A stretch of 64,000 bases of DNA from Anastrepha obliqua (Eukaryota; Arthropoda; Insecta; Diptera; Tephritidae), in assembly GCF_027943255.1 (NCBI RefSeq), contig NC_072895.1:76820001-76884000 (forward strand), read 5' to 3'. Shown here one piece after another: positions 11,690 to 64,000 of the stretch. The notes beneath the pieces are model-generated. The model saw nothing but the letters and a program-made list of their open reading frames with translations, ran no database searches and was not told the origin of the DNA. Each line of letters opens with the position of its first letter. The stretch's first letter is position 1. Both the position numbers and the translations under genes were made by a program.

Positions 11690-12845
11690 AAACTCCACCT
11701 GCGACCTTTATTTACTCTGTCCTCTACATTCCAATTTAGTTTCTTGTCGAGAATTATACCTAAATATTTGGAGCTATCTCTTACACCATTTAATGTTGGC
11801 TTTACAAATTGTGGATTTTTGTATTTCCTAGAAAACAGCACTAATTCTCTTTTCTGAGTCGGAGAAAGCCTTACTCAACTTTTAAAAACGACCAAGAGCC
11901 ACGGTATAGCTGGATCAAGTATACTGACGATACCGTCAGTACCAGGTGATTTAGGGTGCTAGGTGAAACTATTAACCGCCCATCTGATCTTGGTTTCAGA
12001 GACGATTTCGTCAGAGTTTGTATTATAATGTTCATTATTGTACTCTCCGTTCTAATGTAACTCTGGGGTGGCAGATCCAGTGGGGATGCCTGAACTACCA
12101 GGAATGTGAGTATCTAATATGAGATCCAGAGATTCCCTACTAGATATGGTCCACGAGCCGTCCGACCTTTTAACAGAACCTGGGGACATGGGAGTCGGGA
12201 CCAATACTTTCCTGAGCCTAGAAGTTTCATAAACTGAGTCCCATCAATTGAGCTACAAAAATTTCGCCACGAACTACTACCACTGAGCACTTTTATAGAT
12301 TCTGAGGCTATCTTCATGACGTTCTCAATCGTCTAGCAGACCAATTCCTTTAGTCTGGTTAAACGATCTCTTAAAACCTTTCCTAAGCGTATTTAATTCT
12401 TGCGATCACCAAGTTGGCATTTGTTTCCCTGGTGAGTTTTTTACTACTTGATTGCGACTGATGATTGTATCTACCCTTTACGTAGGTGTCTCATCAAGTG
12501 ATTTCATAAAGGTTTTTCCTGTACAAGGTCTTCCTAATATTTCTCGGAAAAATCGGAGCTGGTAGGGAGTTTAAAAGATTAAAATAAATATACTTATGAT
12601 CTAAGAACAAGTTCTCTTTACTAACTCTCCAGCAATCTGTTATGGTGGAGATAACATCTCCAGTGATAAAAGCCGGTTCCTCACCTATGTTACAAATGAG
12701 TAACCTAGTATCCAGAAAAATTCACCACTTTCATTTATATTGCTACTTCCCCACAGGCAGTCGTGATCGTTAGCATCGCACCTCACAATCTGTTAATTTA
12801 TTAGGATTCGCGCACCTCTAATTCTTTGTGTTATATTTGATCGGT
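11690..12845 (-). mobile_element. R1-clade-like LINE remnant (endonuclease and RT pieces)
   Basis: The minus strand reads in order: LLICNIGEEPAFITGDVIST and NLFLDHKY (apurinic endonuclease end), a WRNFCSSIDGT segment, SPGTDGIVSILDPAIPW (start of the reverse transcriptase), then VRDSSKYLGIILDKKLNWN. These motifs and their order are those of R1/I-type ORF2. Frames change repeatedly and the catalytic RT core is missing. Confidence 0.7.
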
Positions 12846-12852
12846 TAGCGAA

Positions 12853-14135
12853 CTCAGTTGCACATTTTATTTAAAAGTGGTAATAATTTGCAAACATGGA
12901 AACCAAAGAAAAAGAAATTAGTGTATCAGAAAGAAAAATAATTATAAAATTGTTGAAAGAAGTATTGGCAAAGCTTTTGGGAGAATGTATTCCACTGTCC
13001 AACACGTACTAAACAATTTCAAGCAAAGCGGTATTTTATCATCTAAACCAGAGTTCCCCAAACTTTTTTGTGTCGTAGACCCCTTGCCATGTTTTTCCGT
13101 GTTGGGTAGATCCCCTACTTACCTGATATTGATTTCCTGTAAATTTCTAACTGTAGTGAAGTTTACTGCTAAAAACTTAAAGTAAAAACACATGTTAATT
13201 TATACATTTATTAATTGAATATTAATTGAATTTAAATTAAAACTACTAAAAAATTTTGTATCTGTTATGTAAAATATACGTAACAGAAAATAAACTATAA
13301 ATAAAATAACATAAGCAATAAGTCAATATTTTTAGTGAGAAGGATGAACCTGATGCTTTAATAATAAATTATCAACATTTGGCGTCAATTTTGTAAGGGT
13401 TAATCTTAGGATAAGGGTTTCTTTTTTTCGTTAGGAGATTGGTAACCGTTCTTACACTTGACGTTTCCATTAATTGACGTTGGCAATATTTTAATGGTTA
13501 AAACGTCATTTATTACATTCTATAATATATTATATAATAAATATTTTACTTCATAGGTGCTTTTATAAATAATGGATATATAGATATTTTGATATTATAA
13601 GATAGTATGATGTAAGTAAATAGGTACTATCAGTGTATGTGTTGGGATCCACTATCGCGGACCCCCATTTTCATTTCATTGACCCCCAAATTTTTTTTTC
13701 GCTGACGCAGACCCCTTGCAGGTTGTCATAGACCCCCAGGGGTCGATATAGACCACTTTGGGAATCACTGATCTAAACCAATGGATGAGCGTATAAGACC
13801 ACTATCGGTCCGAGAAGTACGCAGTATAAACCCTCGAAGTATTTCCTAAAAAATTGTTAAAAACGTTAACCAAACATTTTAAAAAGGTATTTGTGCGGAA
13901 ACTCCTAGAAAAATGTTACATAATCCAGAATACCATGGTTGAGTCGCTCGAAGAAAACAGTTTATTTCACTTGTGGAAAGGGCAAGAGTGCATTGAATTT
14001 GCTAATAATTATATAGTAATCCACCAGAGTTTTGGAAACGAGTCATTTTTTCAGAAGAAAGAAAATTTCCTTCCATTTGTTTTGTTTATTCATGGGCTCT
14101 GACGACACAGCGAATTCGATAGGCACAGCCTGTGT
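12853..14135 (+). mobile_element. Tc1-like transposon remnant, split by a hAT MITE
   Basis: Part one (12897-13050) encodes the HTH start (METKEKEISVSERKIIIKLL ... STVQHVLNNFKQSG). Part two (13779-14110) encodes the second DNA-binding and catalytic start region (KLLEKCYIIQNT, GQECIEFANNYI, SFGNESFFQKKENF). The last of these corresponds to the region around the first catalytic Asp, here not intact. No complete transposase is possible. The end points are approximate. Confidence 0.75.
13041..13778. mobile_element. hAT-type MITE with 8-bp target duplication
   Basis: The element spans 13049-13770 (722 bp), beginning CAGAGTTCCCCAAAC and ending GTTTGGGAATCACTG-like (CTTTGGGAATCACTG), the imperfect inverted termini typical of hAT elements. 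It is flanked by an exact 8-bp duplication ATCTAAAC at 13041-13048 and 13771-13778. Non-coding and AT-rich. It splits the Tc1 remnant, so it is the younger insertion. Confidence 0.9.
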
Positions 14136-14719
14136 ATGTATGACAAGCCAATATCTACATACATATGGTAGTGGTAGTTAGTTTAAGGAGGTTATTCATT
14201 TCATTTTAATTTCGTTTTCTCTTGCTGTACATATTTGACCGTAAACAAGTGCCGATGTTTTGTTAGCTATGCAGTCACGAATAAAACATTTTGAAATTTA
14301 GAAAATATTACCAACTTCAATATACATACATACACATGTAGAACAATTACTACTACCACCCCTCATCGTTGTAGATCCTTTTGATCTTAATTTATATAGA
14401 GTTTTCCTTTGGGGACAATATGATAAGTGAGTCGCACCTAAATTTCCTTTTTCCTCTGTGCCATAAAAAATAGATGCGTTTTTGTTTTTTTAGAAAATAA
14501 TAGTTTTATTATAAACATTAATAATGATTATTGGGCTACAGATAACTCAAGAATAAGTTTGGTAGAGGAAAATTATTTACACATAGTTATAATGAAGTGT
14601 ACAAGGAAGTGTTTATGTATACAAAATTGTGTGACAGAAATTTATTATTTATAATTTATATTTTGCTCCTGAAATTATTTAGTGTCAGCTTATTTGCTTC
14701 ATTTTATGTTTTGCTTAAA
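14136..14719 (-). other. RyR: RyR 3' UTR and downstream flank
   Basis: Lies directly after the RyR stop. Minus-strand AATAAA signals occur at 14641-14646 and 14505-14510, giving plausible 3' UTRs of about 100 and 240 bases. Nothing coding was seen. The left part (14150-14350) is non-coding DNA between the genes. Confidence 0.5.
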
Positions 14720-63076
<48,357 letters not shown>

Positions 63077-64000
63077 CTAAAATTTTTTATATACATCGAT
63101 ATACATACACGCAGGGGTATGTATACAGTTGAGCATAATAAAATAAACATAAAATTGAATTTTTTTTTTATTGAAAAACCTTGGCAGATTCGTTAACTAC
63201 ATGTCAGTTCGCTTCATAGGATTTCATTTCCTGAGGCTTTTGGTTGCATTTATGCGGTGATTTGTGTTAAATATTTCAAAATTAGAAAGATGATATGTCA
63301 TCTAATCCACAAAACTACCTATATCTAAAGACTTTATATGTTTTCTTTAAGCGATTATTTGGACGTGCAAAATTTTAAATAAACGAAAAAACCTACTGTT
63401 TAATTTAGACGAGGTTAAACGGATCTACAGTTACCAGCTTAGTTCCTAATTCACTAATCACTTCCCTAAAACTTAAAAAAGTTAAGTTTAACACTTGAAT
63501 GAATTGTAGTTATATACTCGTAAATAGTTTAGAGAAAGGATTTGAAACTCGTTTATTTCGCAATCTCAACACGCCTATATAAAAGGCAAGTCCTCAGAAG
63601 CGGCACCGCACTGGGTAGTGGGTACAAAGAAAAATCAATTGGCGCACTCTGGTACCATTCCTAGACACAGAAGGAGCTTTCAAAATGTTAACTTTAACTC
63701 CATAGTGGCTGCTCTCACCAAGTTAGGCTCAGAAGCAGACCTCGCTGAAATTGCTGGTGTCACTACTCCAAGATCTGTCAACACAGGCACCCAGTTACTA
63801 GTGGTCAAAAATATTCTCTCAACATTTAATCAAAAGAGAATCAGAGTACGACATGGTAATAATGATGCAAGGTATGTTTCCAAATATTATTCCGAAATCA
63901 AGCGCGGGCAGTAAAACTGAACTTCAGAATATGAGCTGCAAAATATATTTGACTTACACCATTGTGAGGCCTATTCTTCTAGTACATATGGATGGCACTA
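63077..64000. other. RyR intron upstream of the alternative exons, with an unassigned + strand ORF
   Basis: No RyR exon was found on the minus strand up to 64000. On + there is a 98-codon ORF at 63618-63914 (NFNSIVAALTKLGSEADLAE, TGTQLLVVKNILSTFNQKRI) of ordinary, non-low-complexity composition, preceded by a TATA-like TATATAAAAGG at 63576-63586. I do not recognise the protein. It could belong to an unclassified TE or be a nested gene. Confidence 0.35.

Overview
This is a eukaryotic window from an AT-rich genome of a higher fly (Diptera, Brachycera; a tephritid-like fly is my best guess, but that is inference). It holds two host genes, arranged tail to tail, in a dense graveyard of transposable elements (TEs).

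The first 4.1 kb on the + strand is the 3' three quarters of flightless I (fliI): the last leucine-rich repeats and the gelsolin-like repeats, in six exons ending at 4114. The rest of the window is dominated by the minus-strand ryanodine receptor gene (RyR). Its last exon ends at 14720 and it is still incomplete at 63077. I rebuilt 19 constitutive or alternative exon positions, two of them occupied by duplicated exons (21 exon sequences). All splice phases close, giving 3,988 codons (stop included) in one isoform: from the middle of the second SPRY domain through SPRY3, RIH, two RYR repeats, RIH-associated domain and EF hands to the six-helix pore. Roughly the first 1,100 codons lie to the right of the window. 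Both duplicated exon pairs have identical phases at both ends, as expected for mutually exclusive splicing.

The 10 kb between the genes and the large RyR introns are filled with TE remains. I see mariner copies (six or more), Tc1-like copies (three), an internally deleted Tc1/IS630-type family in two copies, a hAT MITE, PIF/Harbinger remnants, Jockey-, R1- and unassigned LINE fragments, a Helitron/Helentron-like fragment, six copies of one tRNA-derived SINE, four TTAA-flanked palindromic MITEs, and several foldback structures. Several are nested: a hAT MITE inside a Tc1 element, and a Jockey LINE broken by a MITE, a Tc1 element and a repeat/SINE block.

The genes work separately. FliI is an actin-binding and nuclear-receptor-coactivator type protein of flight muscle. 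RyR is the intracellular calcium-release channel of muscle and neurons and the target of diamide insecticides. No bacterial features, CRISPR arrays or functional RNA genes were found. The most notable points are the two mutually exclusive exon pairs, a 60-nt in-frame GC-AG intron in fliI, the TTAA MITE family, and foldback elements inside RyR introns.
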